A stretch of DNA of 64,000 bases. It comes from Jeotgalibaca arthritidis. Its GTDB lineage: Bacteria; Bacillota; Bacilli; Lactobacillales; Aerococcaceae. The translations under genes were made by a program, and so were the position numbers. Under the pieces are notes generated by a model. It saw nothing but the letters and a program-made list of their open reading frames with translations. It had not been told where the DNA came from and ran no database searches. Below, in pieces: positions 7,136 through 16,675 of this stretch. The stretch spans positions 310,001 through 374,000 of the forward strand of contig NZ_CP049740.1 of the NCBI RefSeq assembly GCF_011100465.1. The letters are read 5' to 3'. The first letter of the stretch is position 1. Each line of letters opens with the position of its first letter.

Positions 7136-8677
7136 ATGAATTCAGAAATGATTAGTTTAATTGATATCGGATCAAATACGATTCGCTTGGTTATCTTTGA
7201 AATTGGGGAAGATTACCGTCTATATGAACTGCAGAATATCAAAACCCCTGCTCGTCTCTCACAATACCTCAACGAGGATAAAGTGATGTCTCAGGACGGT
7301 ATTGATGTTTTAGTCAATGTTCTTGATAATTTTTACGACGTTTCGAAGCGTTATAAGGTTTCAAAACTGATGCCAATGGCGACGGCTGCCATTCGTCAAG
7401 CCGCTAATCAAGCCGACATTTTGAAGCAGGTCAAAAAGAAAGTTGGCATTCAGATACAGATCATTCCTGAAGAAAAAGAAGCTTTTTATGGTAGTTACGC
7501 TGTGGCCCGTACCACCCAAACAAAAAACAGTGTTACCGTTGATATTGGAGGGGGAAGTACGGAAATTACCCTTTTCGAAAATAAAAAAGTCATTAACTAC
7601 CATAGTTTTCCCTTTGGCGTCGTGACCTTGAAGCAACTCTTTTTTTCCGACAAAGACCACAACAATGACAAGGCCATTGTGAAAATGACTCAGTTCGTTA
7701 AAGAGCAATTCAAATCTTTAAAATGGCTAAAAAAATGTCAACTTCCGATAACTGCAATAGGTGGATCTGCTAGAAGCATTGCCAATGTTCATCAGAGAAC
7801 TGTCGACTATCCGCTAGGTGGTGTACACGGTTATCAAATGTCAGCTAATGATTTAAATGATACCTTAGAACTCTTCAAATCATTAACAATTCCTGAATTG
7901 CAAAATCTAGACGGGCTCAGCCAAGATCGTGCTGATATTATTATTCCAGCCAACGTTGTTTTTAAGAGCTTGTTTGAAGAGGTGAAGGCACCCGTCTTTA
8001 TCTTTAGCAATAAGGGGCTTCGCGAAGGAATCATTATGGATTATATTAATGAAAAAACTGATCAAACGGCCTTTTCTACTCAAAATGTAGCTAACCAAAG
8101 TATTTACAGACTTGGGCTTGCTTACCATACTCAAGATCATGTTGCTGACTACAGAGGTTTTTTAGTTAGTGCGCTCTATGAGGAACTTTGTAAGCAGAAT
8201 ATTTTTGAAAAAGATGGCCAAATCGCACGTCTTTTACAGTATGGCAGCTACCTATATTATATGGGGGAATACATTGAAAATAGCGCTGGATCTCAGCATA
8301 CCTTTTATATTATTTCCAATAGTGAATTAGATGGCGTATCTCATCAAGACCGTGTCGTTATTAGTTTGCTAGCTAGCTATAAAAACAAATCTCTTTTCAA
8401 TCAATATATTAAGCCATTTCATCATTGGTTTAATGTCAGCTACATCGACCATATCCGCCATTTAGGTGGTGTCATTAAATTTGCTAATGCCTTGAACGAT
8501 TCGCATATGTCTGTGATTAAAAAAATATCCTTAGTTAAAACGAAGGATGGATACGACTTACAACTCTTCCATAACGGTCCTGTTATCGCTGAACGGTACC
8601 GCGCATCTCGACAAAAAAAACATTTAGATCGCTTATTGAGAAAAGATTTAAACCTATCATTTATTGAATTACCCTAA
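7136..8677 (+). CDS. ppx: Exopolyphosphatase / Ppx-GppA phosphatase
   Basis: A 513-residue member of the sugar-kinase/Hsp70/actin superfamily. The first phosphate loop DIGSNTIRLVIFE lies at residues 9-21, the second VDIGGGSTEI near 136, and IGGSAR near 205. The C-terminal half has the helical HD-like region found in long Ppx proteins. It hydrolyses polyphosphate from its ends, or pppGpp. The ATG at 7136 is seven bases after TTAGGAGG. ppk follows after 27 bases, so the pair makes and degrades polyphosphate from one transcript. Confidence 0.92.
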   Translation: MNSEMISLIDIGSNTIRLVIFEIGEDYRLYELQNIKTPARLSQYLNEDKVMSQDGIDVLVNVLDNFYDVSKRYKVSKLMPMATAAIRQAANQADILKQVKKKVGIQIQIIPEEKEAFYGSYAVARTTQTKNSVTVDIGGGSTEITLFENKKVINYHSFPFGVVTLKQLFFSDKDHNNDKAIVKMTQFVKEQFKSLKWLKKCQLPITAIGGSARSIANVHQRTVDYPLGGVHGYQMSANDLNDTLELFKSLTIPELQNLDGLSQDRADIIIPANVVFKSLFEEVKAPVFIFSNKGLREGIIMDYINEKTDQTAFSTQNVANQSIYRLGLAYHTQDHVADYRGFLVSALYEELCKQNIFEKDGQIARLLQYGSYLYYMGEYIENSAGSQHTFYIISNSELDGVSHQDRVVISLLASYKNKSLFNQYIKPFHHWFNVSYIDHIRHLGGVIKFANALNDSHMSVIKKISLVKTKDGYDLQLFHNGPVIAERYRASRQKKHLDRLLRKDLNLSFIELP

Positions 8678-8704
8678 TCTTATTCTATTGGAGGCATTTA
8701 TCAC

Positions 8705-10999
8705 ATGACTCAAGAAACTCTCATTAATCTTGCTTCACCAGATTTTTACTTTAATCGAGAATTGAGCTGGCTCGATTTTAATCGCCGGGTGATTTTAGAA
8801 GCGCGTGATTCGCATAATCCCCTCCTAGAACGGATGAATTTCCTAGCCATTGGCAGTTCAAACCTCGACGAATTTTTCATGGTACGTGTTGCTGGTCTCC
8901 AAGATCAATTGAAATTTGGCTTTGATCAGCCAGACTCTAAAACATTGATGACATCAGACCAACAACTCAATGCCATCTCAGAAAAGAACCGAAAAAATGT
9001 CGCCCTTCAATACGACAGCTACGAATCATTGCGAGAAGAAGCCTGTCAGTATCAGCTTCAATTTGTTTCCATTGAGGACTTAACTGAAGATGAGTACACG
9101 GAAGTGAATCACTACTACTATGAGTCGCTCTTGCCTATTTTAACACCACTAAGAATTGATGCTTACCACCCCTTCCCGCATTTAAATAATAAGATGCTGC
9201 ATCTCTTTGTACGGTTGAAGCAAGGTAAGAACGGGCAAAATGCCGTTATTCCTATACCGACACTGACTAGCCGTTACTACGTGATTCAAAACGGTGACCA
9301 ACGAAAGTTTGTTTTTCTCGAAGATATTATCGCTAACTATTTGTATACGCTCTTTCCCGGTATCGAAATCGTTGATTATTTTGTTTTTCGTATCACTCGA
9401 AATGCAGATTTAGATATTAATGAAGATGGCGCCGAAGATTTATTATTAGTCATTGAAGATTTTTTAAAGCAACGTAAAAATGGATCAGCTGTCCGACTAG
9501 AAGTTGATCACCGTCATTCTAAAACAGATGTTTCTGAGAGTATTCAGTTTCTAATGGACGAACTAGAATTAAAAGAACGTGACTATTATTCAATCAATGG
9601 TCCACTCGACTTAACCTTTATTTTCCAAATCAGTAGCATGTTGAAGGCAGATTTCCCCGAGCTAGCTTATCAGCCCTTCCAACCGACTATACCTACTGAA
9701 TTAAAGGATAACGATTTATTCGAGGTCATTGAGAAACAAGATGTCTTCCTACACCACCCCTATGATTCCTTTGACCCAGTCATTGCCTTTATTAATGAGG
9801 CAGCCGACGACAAGGATACTTGGGCGATTAAACAAACACTCTATCGCGTCTCCAAAGATTCACCTATTGTCGGTGCGCTTAAGCGAGCTGCTGAAAACGG
9901 TATTCAAGTGACTGTTCTCGTTGAATTGAAGGCTCGTTTTGACGAAGAAAATAACCTCCACTGGGCTAAAGAATTAGAAGAATCTGGCGCCAACGTTCTT
10001 TATGGTATGTCTGATTTAAAAACGCATAGTAAAATCGCTCTTGTCGTTAAAAAGAAAAATGGGAAAATGATTCGTTATGTTCATCTTGGAACTGGAAACT
10101 ATAATGACCAAACCGCTAAACTTTATGAGGATATGGGTATTATGACAACTAACCAAGAAATTGGTGAAGATGCCACACTCTTTTTTAATTACTTAAGTGG
10201 CTATTCAGAAACACCTGTTTACAAGCATCTCTATGTTTCGCCTGACCGGATTCGCTTATCCTTTTTCAATTACATTGAAAAAGAAATTGCCCTTCATAAA
10301 AAATATCAAAGCGGTCGTATTATTGCCAAAATGAATTCATTGACTGATAAAAAGATTATTATGAAACTTTATGAAGCTAGCCAAGCTGGTGTTCAAATTG
10401 ATCTAATTATTCGAGGTATTTGTTGCTTAAGAGCCGGCATTCCAGGGGTAAGTGAGAATATTCGGGTGAGAAGTATTGTTGGTCGCTTTTTAGAACACAG
10501 TCGCATTTACTATTTCCATCAAAATGGCAAACGGCATCTCTTTTTGTCATCCGCTGATATGATGACGCGTAATATGGTTGACCGTGTTGAAATTGAATTT
10601 CCTGTTTTAGATGAAGCAATCAAGGATGAAATTTTGTCGATTATTGATTATTATTTGGCAGATAATGTCAAAGCGAGAGAACTACTAGCAGATGGCAAAT
10701 ATGACTATATTAGAAATGACCAGGAACAAATAGTCGCTCAAGATTACTTTATGCTCCTATCCCAACCAAAAGAGGCTATTATCGAGCCATTAGAAAAACC
10801 ATTGGATACGCTAGTGGAAACAGCAGCTGACTCTTCTATTCCGGTTCAAACATTTCTACCATTACTAATATTAGCAAGCTTTCTACTGGGTGTTATTTTA
10901 GCCCAAGTGATTGATTTAATCCCACTCATTATCGCAACCTTTCTTGCTGTTTTAGTTACCATTCTTGTTATAAGCTTAAAAAAACGCCCATTCAGTTAA
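8705..10999 (+). CDS. ppk: Polyphosphate kinase (PPK1) with C-terminal membrane segments
   Basis: Polymerises the gamma-phosphate of ATP into polyphosphate. Visible PPK1 hallmarks are the N-terminal FNRELSWLDFN motif, the SNLDEFFMVR motif, VELKARFDEENN, the autophosphorylated histidine in KTHSKIAL and the HLGTGNYN stretch. At 764 residues it is longer than a typical PPK1 of about 690-720. The extra C-terminus (about 712-764) holds two hydrophobic helices, PLLILASFLLGVILAQ and LIIATFLAVLVTILVI, ending in a basic tail. This suggests membrane anchoring, which is not a standard part of the family. It follows ppx and ends in a terminator shared with brnQ. Confidence 0.93.
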   Translation: MTQETLINLASPDFYFNRELSWLDFNRRVILEARDSHNPLLERMNFLAIGSSNLDEFFMVRVAGLQDQLKFGFDQPDSKTLMTSDQQLNAISEKNRKNVALQYDSYESLREEACQYQLQFVSIEDLTEDEYTEVNHYYYESLLPILTPLRIDAYHPFPHLNNKMLHLFVRLKQGKNGQNAVIPIPTLTSRYYVIQNGDQRKFVFLEDIIANYLYTLFPGIEIVDYFVFRITRNADLDINEDGAEDLLLVIEDFLKQRKNGSAVRLEVDHRHSKTDVSESIQFLMDELELKERDYYSINGPLDLTFIFQISSMLKADFPELAYQPFQPTIPTELKDNDLFEVIEKQDVFLHHPYDSFDPVIAFINEAADDKDTWAIKQTLYRVSKDSPIVGALKRAAENGIQVTVLVELKARFDEENNLHWAKELEESGANVLYGMSDLKTHSKIALVVKKKNGKMIRYVHLGTGNYNDQTAKLYEDMGIMTTNQEIGEDATLFFNYLSGYSETPVYKHLYVSPDRIRLSFFNYIEKEIALHKKYQSGRIIAKMNSLTDKKIIMKLYEASQAGVQIDLIIRGICCLRAGIPGVSENIRVRSIVGRFLEHSRIYYFHQNGKRHLFLSSADMMTRNMVDRVEIEFPVLDEAIKDEILSIIDYYLADNVKARELLADGKYDYIRNDQEQIVAQDYFMLLSQPKEAIIEPLEKPLDTLVETAADSSIPVQTFLPLLILASFLLGVILAQVIDLIPLIIATFLAVLVTILVISLKKRPFS

Positions 11000-11019
11000 A
11001 TCTGAACGGGCGTTTCGTT
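10979..11019. terminator. Bidirectional terminator between ppk and brnQ
   Basis: AAACGCCC-TTCAG / CTGAA-GGGCGTTT hairpin that includes the ppk stop codon, with A-rich and T-rich flanks. Confidence 0.75.
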
Positions 11020-11021
11020 TA

Positions 11022-12362
11022 TTATTTTTTTACTTTAGCAAGAACTAAACCAATGACAAAGCCGATGGTAGCTGGGATGAGCCAACCCATGCCATAATTA
11101 AATAAAGGAATGTAGGCCTGTGCCCACTCAGAAAGAAAACCAATTCTAAAAAAAGTTTTAGCTTCAACTGGCAAGGCATGACTAAAATCAACAATCGCAA
11201 ACGGCATAGTAAAAACGGTCGTTACCTGATAAACAATCGCATGATCTTTAAACAGCGGACTGACTAATGCCACTAAAATCAAAGTAATCGCTAATGGGTA
11301 AAGGAACATCAAAACTGGAACTGAATAGGCAATTATTTGTGATAAACCTAGATTGGCAACTCCAAATGAAATAGCTGTAAACAGAAACACAAATTGATTG
11401 TAACTTAGTTTGTTTGGAAATAACGTAACGAACATTTCGCTAATGGCTGTAATTAGCCCCACTGCAGTTTTAAAACAAGCTACAGTAATAATGATAGCTA
11501 GGAAAATTGCTCCGAAACTTCCAAAGTAATGATGAGAAATTTCAGCTAATGCTATCCCACCATTTTCACTAACATTGAAAATACCTTGACTAGAAGCTCC
11601 GATATAAACAAGGCTGGTATAAATGACAATCATTAATAGCATACTAAATACACCTGCAATAACGGTATCACGTGCAATGCGTGATGGTTTAGTAACGCCT
11701 AAACTTTGAATGGTACGAACCACAATAATCCCAAATGCCAGTGATGCTAAAGCATCCATCGTGTTATAACCTTCTAAAAAACCAGTGAAGAATGCACCGC
11801 TTTGATAGGCTTCTGCTACAGCTACTGTGCTAACGTCTCCCATTGGTTTCAATAAAGAAAAGATAATCATTAATGCCAATGACCCTAAGAAGATTGGATT
11901 AAGGATTTTCCCAACCCATGTTAAAATACCAGATGGTCGTAAAGAGAACCACAAGGACGCTCCAAAAAATAAGAAAGAAAAGATAAATAAAAATAAGGCT
12001 AGTTGATTGGCATCTAAATATGGCGCTAGTGCCACTTCAAACGATACTGTAGCAGTACGAGGTGTCGAAAAGAAAGGCCCAATTGTTAAGTACAAGGCGA
12101 TTGTAAAAAACAAACCATACTTATGACTGATTTTGCTCGCTAGGACATACAGACTGTCTTTTCGAGAAAGACCCATTGCCACAATTCCTAAAAAGGGTAA
12201 CCCAACTGCTGTAATAATAAAGCCCAGTGTTGCTTGTATCATCTGAGAACCAGACATTTGTCCCATTTGAATAGGAAAAATTAAATTTCCAGCCCCAAAA
12301 AACAAACCAAAGAGCATTGATCCAATAAATAAATATTCTTTTAGTGTTAATTTTTTATCCAT
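11022..12362 (-). CDS. brnQ: Branched-chain amino-acid:cation symporter
   Basis: A 446-residue integral membrane protein with about twelve hydrophobic helices. The N-terminal signature LFGLFFGAGNLIFPIQMGQ and the later NTMDALASLAFGIIVV segment belong to the LIVCS (BrnQ) family, which imports leucine, isoleucine and valine with Na+ or H+. It is monocistronic, with GAGGAG before the ATG. A seven-codon ORF rich in Leu, Ile and Val lies just upstream (12388-12411) and may be a leader peptide. Confidence 0.93.
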   Translation of the reverse strand: MDKKLTLKEYLFIGSMLFGLFFGAGNLIFPIQMGQMSGSQMIQATLGFIITAVGLPFLGIVAMGLSRKDSLYVLASKISHKYGLFFTIALYLTIGPFFSTPRTATVSFEVALAPYLDANQLALFLFIFSFLFFGASLWFSLRPSGILTWVGKILNPIFLGSLALMIIFSLLKPMGDVSTVAVAEAYQSGAFFTGFLEGYNTMDALASLAFGIIVVRTIQSLGVTKPSRIARDTVIAGVFSMLLMIVIYTSLVYIGASSQGIFNVSENGGIALAEISHHYFGSFGAIFLAIIITVACFKTAVGLITAISEMFVTLFPNKLSYNQFVFLFTAISFGVANLGLSQIIAYSVPVLMFLYPLAITLILVALVSPLFKDHAIVYQVTTVFTMPFAIVDFSHALPVEAKTFFRIGFLSEWAQAYIPLFNYGMGWLIPATIGFVIGLVLAKVKK

Positions 12363-12387
12363 AATAACTCCTCTATCACAATGAAAA

Positions 12388-12411
12388 TCACACGCCGATT
12401 AATTGTAACAT
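12388..12411 (-). CDS. Possible short leader peptide of brnQ (MLQLIGV)
   Basis: Seven codons, of which four are Leu, Leu, Ile and Val, end 25 bases before the brnQ start codon. AAGG lies nine bases before its ATG. The ATG sits in the 3' arm of an inverted repeat (about 12406-12448, CTAAAAAA-ATGTT against AACATTTTTTAG) that could hide it. No terminator lies between this ORF and brnQ, so any control would have to be translational. The composition fits the transporter's substrates, but an ORF this short may be chance. Confidence 0.35.
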   Translation of the reverse strand: MLQLIGV

Positions 12412-12491
12412 CTTTTTTAGCCTTCTACCACCTGCCCTAAAAAATGTTATAATGTTGGTATTGAAGACTTTTTTATGAAAGGAGTATTTCC

Positions 12492-13466
12492 TTGGAAAAA
12501 GATAACTTACTGATGACCGAGGTGACCATTCAAGGGCGTTTTTATGATATGGCTCTTTATAGCGGCAAGCTTTATTTATGGGGAAATGATCAGACATTAC
12601 ACATTTATCGTTGGAATAAGTGGATGGAGTCAGTTGTTTTTTCAGACTTACCCATTTATCAATATGCACTTTCAACACAATTTCTATCTTTAAACATATC
12701 AAATCTAGCTCCCTTCTTAGTAAAAGAAGTGGTTATTTCACCACATATGCGCGATTTTGTCATTTTCAATCATACGCTCTATCTGATAACAGATGATGGC
12801 TTCTACAGTTTAGATACGGATCAGGCAGAGCCTCACTTAAATAAAATCCAATCAGGTAGTTTCCACCTTCTATCCTTAAGTGAAAAGAACCGTATGATTT
12901 TAGTTTCTAATGAGACGGGTGTTTATGAATATCGATCTGAACAACAAAAAATGATTCATTGGGACGATACACCGACCGCTTCAATTGTTTGGGATAATCA
13001 TCATATTTTACAACTTGATGACGCTAAGCAGCCCTTACAGCTTTTGCGTTTCCATGTCAGTAAAAAGGAACCCATTCTTTTAAGCAAGGTGTCAAAAGAC
13101 CAACTCTATACCCAGCAGCTCTATAGCAATACATCATTGCTGCAATCACATAGAAAAGAAGAAACGAGCAACTTATTTGGATATTTATCATCAGAAGAAA
13201 CTGCTAGTTTAGATAGCCTGCTTGAAATTGTTGTTGTTCAGAACGTACCCCACCCTTATTTGTCAACACCAACCCTTGACGAAAATAGTTTATATATTGA
13301 AGAATCAGATGGCCTGTATCTCCTACTCGATGATAAGCCCTATCTTATTGCTCAGCAGGATTACCAAAAATACCGAACCTTTTATAAATCACGTAACTAT
13401 AAGCACTATCTTCATTATCTAACTCGAGACACATTAACCATACTGATTTTCCATAAACGGACTTAA
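12492..13466 (+). CDS. Hypothetical protein, beta-rich
   Basis: Not recognised. The 324-residue product has no signal peptide or membrane helix. It is rich in short hydrophobic/aromatic strands separated by turns, for example YSGKLYLWGNDQTLHIYRW and HTLYLITDDGFYSLD, a pattern reminiscent of beta-propeller blades, but no repeat is regular enough to name. The TTG start at 12492 is supported by AAGGAG seven bases upstream and a TATAAT at about 12449. It stands alone between brnQ and the ABC-F gene, on the same strand as the latter, with an 80-base gap. Confidence 0.7.
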   Translation: MEKDNLLMTEVTIQGRFYDMALYSGKLYLWGNDQTLHIYRWNKWMESVVFSDLPIYQYALSTQFLSLNISNLAPFLVKEVVISPHMRDFVIFNHTLYLITDDGFYSLDTDQAEPHLNKIQSGSFHLLSLSEKNRMILVSNETGVYEYRSEQQKMIHWDDTPTASIVWDNHHILQLDDAKQPLQLLRFHVSKKEPILLSKVSKDQLYTQQLYSNTSLLQSHRKEETSNLFGYLSSEETASLDSLLEIVVVQNVPHPYLSTPTLDENSLYIEESDGLYLLLDDKPYLIAQQDYQKYRTFYKSRNYKHYLHYLTRDTLTILIFHKRT

Positions 13467-13546
13467 TTCTGGGAAGTGGCTTACTTTTATGACAGAATGT
13501 GTTAGAATGTGAAAGGAAAATAACAAAGAATTGAGGAATGCCAAAA

Positions 13547-15172
13547 ATGATTACTGTATCAAACGTCAGTCTATTGTTTTCTGACCGTAAACTTTTTGAC
13601 AATGTAAACATAAAATTCACACCGGGTAACTGTTATGGTGTTATCGGAGCAAACGGTGCAGGGAAATCTACATTCTTGAAGATCCTTTCTGGAGACGTTC
13701 AACCGACAACAGGTGATGTGATCATGGATCCAAACGAACGTTTATCTGTTTTAAACCAGGACCACTATGGTTTTGAGGACCATCAAGTTTTAGACACTGT
13801 TGTAATGGGTAACAAACGCCTATACGAAGTTCGCCAAGAAAAAGACGCTATTTATATGAAGGAAGAATTTACTGATGCTGACGGTATTCGTGCCGGCGAG
13901 CTTGAGGGTGAATTTGCTGAATTAAATGGTTGGGAAGCTGAAGCTGATGCAGCTAGCTTGCTACAAGGTTTAGGAATTACAGAAGACCTTCACGACAAAA
14001 AAATGAGCGAATTAATTGAGCCACAAAAAGTAAAAGTACTTTTAGCACAAGCTTTGTTTGGTCAACCAGACGTTCTACTATTGGACGAGCCGACAAACGG
14101 TTTGGACAAACAATCGATTGAATGGTTGTCAGAATTCTTAATTAACTTCCCAAATACTGTTATCGTTGTATCCCATGACCGTCACTTCTTAAACACAGTG
14201 TGTACGCACATGGCTGACGTTGACTTTGGTAAGATTCAACTTTACGTTGGTAACTACGATTTCTGGTTACAATCAAGCCAATTGGCAGCTAAATTAGCAG
14301 CTGACCAAAACTCTAAAAAAGAAGAAAAAATCAAAGAATTACAAGACTTTATTGCGCGCTTTAGTGCGAATGCTTCTAAATCTAAACAAGCAACTTCTCG
14401 TAAGAAAATGCTTGATAAGATTACATTAGATGACATTCAACCTTCTTCACGTAAATACCCATTCGTTGGTTTCTCACCAGAACGTGAAATCGGAAATGAC
14501 CTTTTAATCGTTGATGGTATTTCAAAAACTATCGATGGCGAAAAAGTTTTGGATAACGTTAGCTTTACATTAAGCCGTACAGATAAAGTTGCCTTCACAA
14601 GTCGTCGTGACATTGCGATTTCAACGCTATTCCAAATTTTAATGGGTGAAATGGAAGCTGACTCTGGTACATTCAAATGGGGTGTCACAACGTCACGTAG
14701 CTACTTGCCAAAAGACCATTCATCAGAATTCCCTAATCCTGAGATGAACATCTTAGATTGGTTACGTCAATTCGCTGGTAAAGAAGAAGATGACAATACT
14801 TTCCTACGTAGTTTCTTAGGCCGTATGTTATTCTCAGGCGATGAAGTAATGAAGAAATTGTCTGTTCTTTCTGGGGGAGAAAAAGTACGTGTTATCTTAT
14901 CTAAGATGATGTTATCAAAATCAAACGTACTCATTCTTGATGATCCAACAAACCACTTGGACTTGGAATCAATCACAGCATTGAACGACGGATTAATTGC
15001 CTTCAAGGGCGCTATGCTATTCTCTTCTCATGACTACGAGTTTGTTAATACAACAGCTAATCGTATCATTGAAGTAAGTGCAAATGGTGTTGTTGACCGC
15101 TTGAATACAACTTATGAAGAATTCTTAAATGACAAAGATGTTCAAAAACGCGTTGACGCATTATACGAATAG
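13547..15172 (+). CDS. ABC-F family ATPase (YkpA/YbiT-like)
   Basis: A soluble protein of 541 residues with two ATP-binding cassettes and no membrane segments. The first has Walker A GANGAGKST, signature-like LIEPQKVKV (degenerate) and Walker B LLLDEPTNGLD; the second has a degenerate Walker A (TSRRDIAIS), the signature LSGGEKVR and Walker B LILDDPTNHLD. The linker between them is charged and helical. ABC-F proteins of this group act on the ribosome. The degenerate second P-loop is seen in the YbiT/YkpA branch. The ATG at 13547 is chosen because TTGAGG is ten bases upstream, whereas the ATG at 13538 touches it. Confidence 0.9.
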   Translation: MITVSNVSLLFSDRKLFDNVNIKFTPGNCYGVIGANGAGKSTFLKILSGDVQPTTGDVIMDPNERLSVLNQDHYGFEDHQVLDTVVMGNKRLYEVRQEKDAIYMKEEFTDADGIRAGELEGEFAELNGWEAEADAASLLQGLGITEDLHDKKMSELIEPQKVKVLLAQALFGQPDVLLLDEPTNGLDKQSIEWLSEFLINFPNTVIVVSHDRHFLNTVCTHMADVDFGKIQLYVGNYDFWLQSSQLAAKLAADQNSKKEEKIKELQDFIARFSANASKSKQATSRKKMLDKITLDDIQPSSRKYPFVGFSPEREIGNDLLIVDGISKTIDGEKVLDNVSFTLSRTDKVAFTSRRDIAISTLFQILMGEMEADSGTFKWGVTTSRSYLPKDHSSEFPNPEMNILDWLRQFAGKEEDDNTFLRSFLGRMLFSGDEVMKKLSVLSGGEKVRVILSKMMLSKSNVLILDDPTNHLDLESITALNDGLIAFKGAMLFSSHDYEFVNTTANRIIEVSANGVVDRLNTTYEEFLNDKDVQKRVDALYE

Positions 15173-15180
15173 TTAAACTG

Positions 15181-15222
15181 AAAAACTTGTAGGAAGAATT
15201 TATCTCCCTACAAGTTTTTTTG
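15181..15222 (+). terminator. Intrinsic terminator after ABC-F gene
   Basis: AACTTGTAGG / CCTACAAGTT hairpin followed by TTTTTTTG. The T-tract directly touches the TTATAGAC end of repeat copy A. Confidence 0.9.
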
Positions 15223-15383
15223 TTATAGACTAGGGGATTATAAGTTCAGCCATCAATGTCTAGCTCCCAAGTCCTGACCTAGTGAAAAAAAGATAAATTT
15301 GCCCCATTGCGCGCTTCGCTGCTCATTCAGGGTCAAATTTCCTATTTTTTCATAGGCCAAGGCGGACTTGTCCGCTTTTCTTA
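15223..15383 (-). repeat. Palindromic intergenic repeat, copy A (internally deleted)
   Basis: A 161-base copy of a 211-base element seen complete at 26971-27181 and 46359-46569. Relative to those it lacks one 50-base internal block, between CCCTGAAT and GAGCAGCG. It is inverted relative to copies B and C on the plus strand, but in the same orientation relative to the neighbouring terminator. Ends read TTATAGACTAGGGG and GCGGAC..TTAGTAAG. The ends and inner arms are complementary, so transcripts would fold into one long hairpin. Confidence 0.9.
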
Positions 15384-15422
15384 CTAATGGTCGATACAGC
15401 TCCTGAATTTGGGCTGTATCGA

Positions 15423-16598
15423 CTATTTTGTTAGCAATCGCTGATACGTATGGTCAATTAACCATGCGCCAAGTGGTGCCGTTAGTAAAATCGCCAAAAT
15501 AGAAACTGCTAAAATAACTTCGCCATAAGGTAACCCCATCGCCAGTGGTATTCCTCCAATAGCTGCTTGCACAGTTGCTTTAGGAGTATAAGCAAGCATA
15601 GTAAAATATTTTTCTTTTGCTTTAAATGTCGTTGGCAAAATAGAAACATACACGCCCAGCATTCGAACAACTAGCGCTAGTCCGATTAATAAAACAGCTG
15701 AGATTCCTAAGCTAAAGACATAAGTAAGGTTCAAGCTAGCACCAACTAATACAAATAAAAAGACTTCCGAAACCACCCACAACTGATCATATTTCACAGA
15801 TAGGCGTTTTGATAAACGGGGATAGCTAGCATAAATCGCCGCTCCCATTGCCATAATCGCTAACAAAGCTGAGAATGGTAGCCATTGACTAATTTGTGCT
15901 TCAACTTCTAATAATAAAAAAGAAATAGCTAGCATAATGGCTAGTTTCACTGAATCTCTCATCCGATAATATCTAAATAACCAGCTGACACCTTTTCCAA
16001 CCACATAACCGACTGCAACTCCAGCTATAATCGATAATGGAATCGATAACAGTGTCTTTAGTTGCAAATCCTGACTTAACGATAAGGAACTAAAAGCAGT
16101 AAATAGAACAATGACAAAGACATCATCTAAAGAGGCTCCTGAAATAATTAATTGCGGAACCGCAGCCTCCTTACCATATCCTTCGTCTATCAATTTCAAC
16201 ATGCGCGGCACAACTACCGCTGGTGAAACTGCTGCTAATACCGCACCTAAAACAAGCGCACTCACTAAATTCATTCCTAATAATAATGGTGCTAACACAG
16301 CAATGCTAACTATTTCAAAAGTCGCCGGCAGAAAACTCATCAATAAGGCAGAAGTCCCGACTTTTTTTAATTGCTTTAAATCGAGTGATAGGCCAGCTCT
16401 GGTTAAAATAACAATTAGGGCGACTTGGCGTAGCTCTGCTGATAAGTCTAGTAAGCTGGTGCTAAAGGTATTGAGGCCAAATGGACCTAATAGGACACCT
16501 GCCACCATCATCCCAATTAAAGCCGGTAATCCTATGCGTTTACAGATACGGCCAAAAAATAAGCCGACTACTAATAATAATCCGATACTCGTTAACAT
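15423..16598 (-). CDS. Cation:proton antiporter (CPA family)
   Basis: A 391-residue membrane protein with about twelve helices beginning LLLVVGLFFGRICKRIGLPALIGMMVAGVLLGPFGL, typical of the CPA1/CPA2 Na+(K+)/H+ exchanger fold, with SGASLDDVFVIVLF containing the conserved acidic pair of the ion site. It has no C-terminal regulatory domain. The gene has its own promoter and a long leader with a terminator (16629-16675). Such leaders on antiporters often sense an ion, but the sensor here is not identified. Confidence 0.88.
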   Translation of the reverse strand: MLTSIGLLLVVGLFFGRICKRIGLPALIGMMVAGVLLGPFGLNTFSTSLLDLSAELRQVALIVILTRAGLSLDLKQLKKVGTSALLMSFLPATFEIVSIAVLAPLLLGMNLVSALVLGAVLAAVSPAVVVPRMLKLIDEGYGKEAAVPQLIISGASLDDVFVIVLFTAFSSLSLSQDLQLKTLLSIPLSIIAGVAVGYVVGKGVSWLFRYYRMRDSVKLAIMLAISFLLLEVEAQISQWLPFSALLAIMAMGAAIYASYPRLSKRLSVKYDQLWVVSEVFLFVLVGASLNLTYVFSLGISAVLLIGLALVVRMLGVYVSILPTTFKAKEKYFTMLAYTPKATVQAAIGGIPLAMGLPYGEVILAVSILAILLTAPLGAWLIDHTYQRLLTK

Positions 16599-16628
16599 TT
16601 TTCTATCCCCTTTATCACATTAAAAAAC

Positions 16629-16675
16629 AAAAAAAGCCGACACTCCTCCTGTTAAACAGGTAGAAGTCATCAGCT
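16629..16675 (-). terminator. Leader terminator (attenuator) upstream of the antiporter
   Basis: On the minus strand an imperfect hairpin centred on CCTG-TTTAA-CAGG with arms AGCTGATGACTTCT and GGAGTGTCGGCT is followed by seven T, 31 bases before the antiporter start. It can only act as an attenuator because it sits between the promoter and the gene. Confidence 0.7.

Noticed and set aside
12388..12702. 104-codon minus-strand ORF overlapping the hypothetical gene
   Set aside because: Most of it is antisense to the 12492-13466 gene, whose start, ribosome site and length are better supported. Only its last seven codons are of interest as a possible leader.
13547..15172. ABC exporter
   Set aside because: Two cassettes but no membrane segments; this is the ABC-F architecture.
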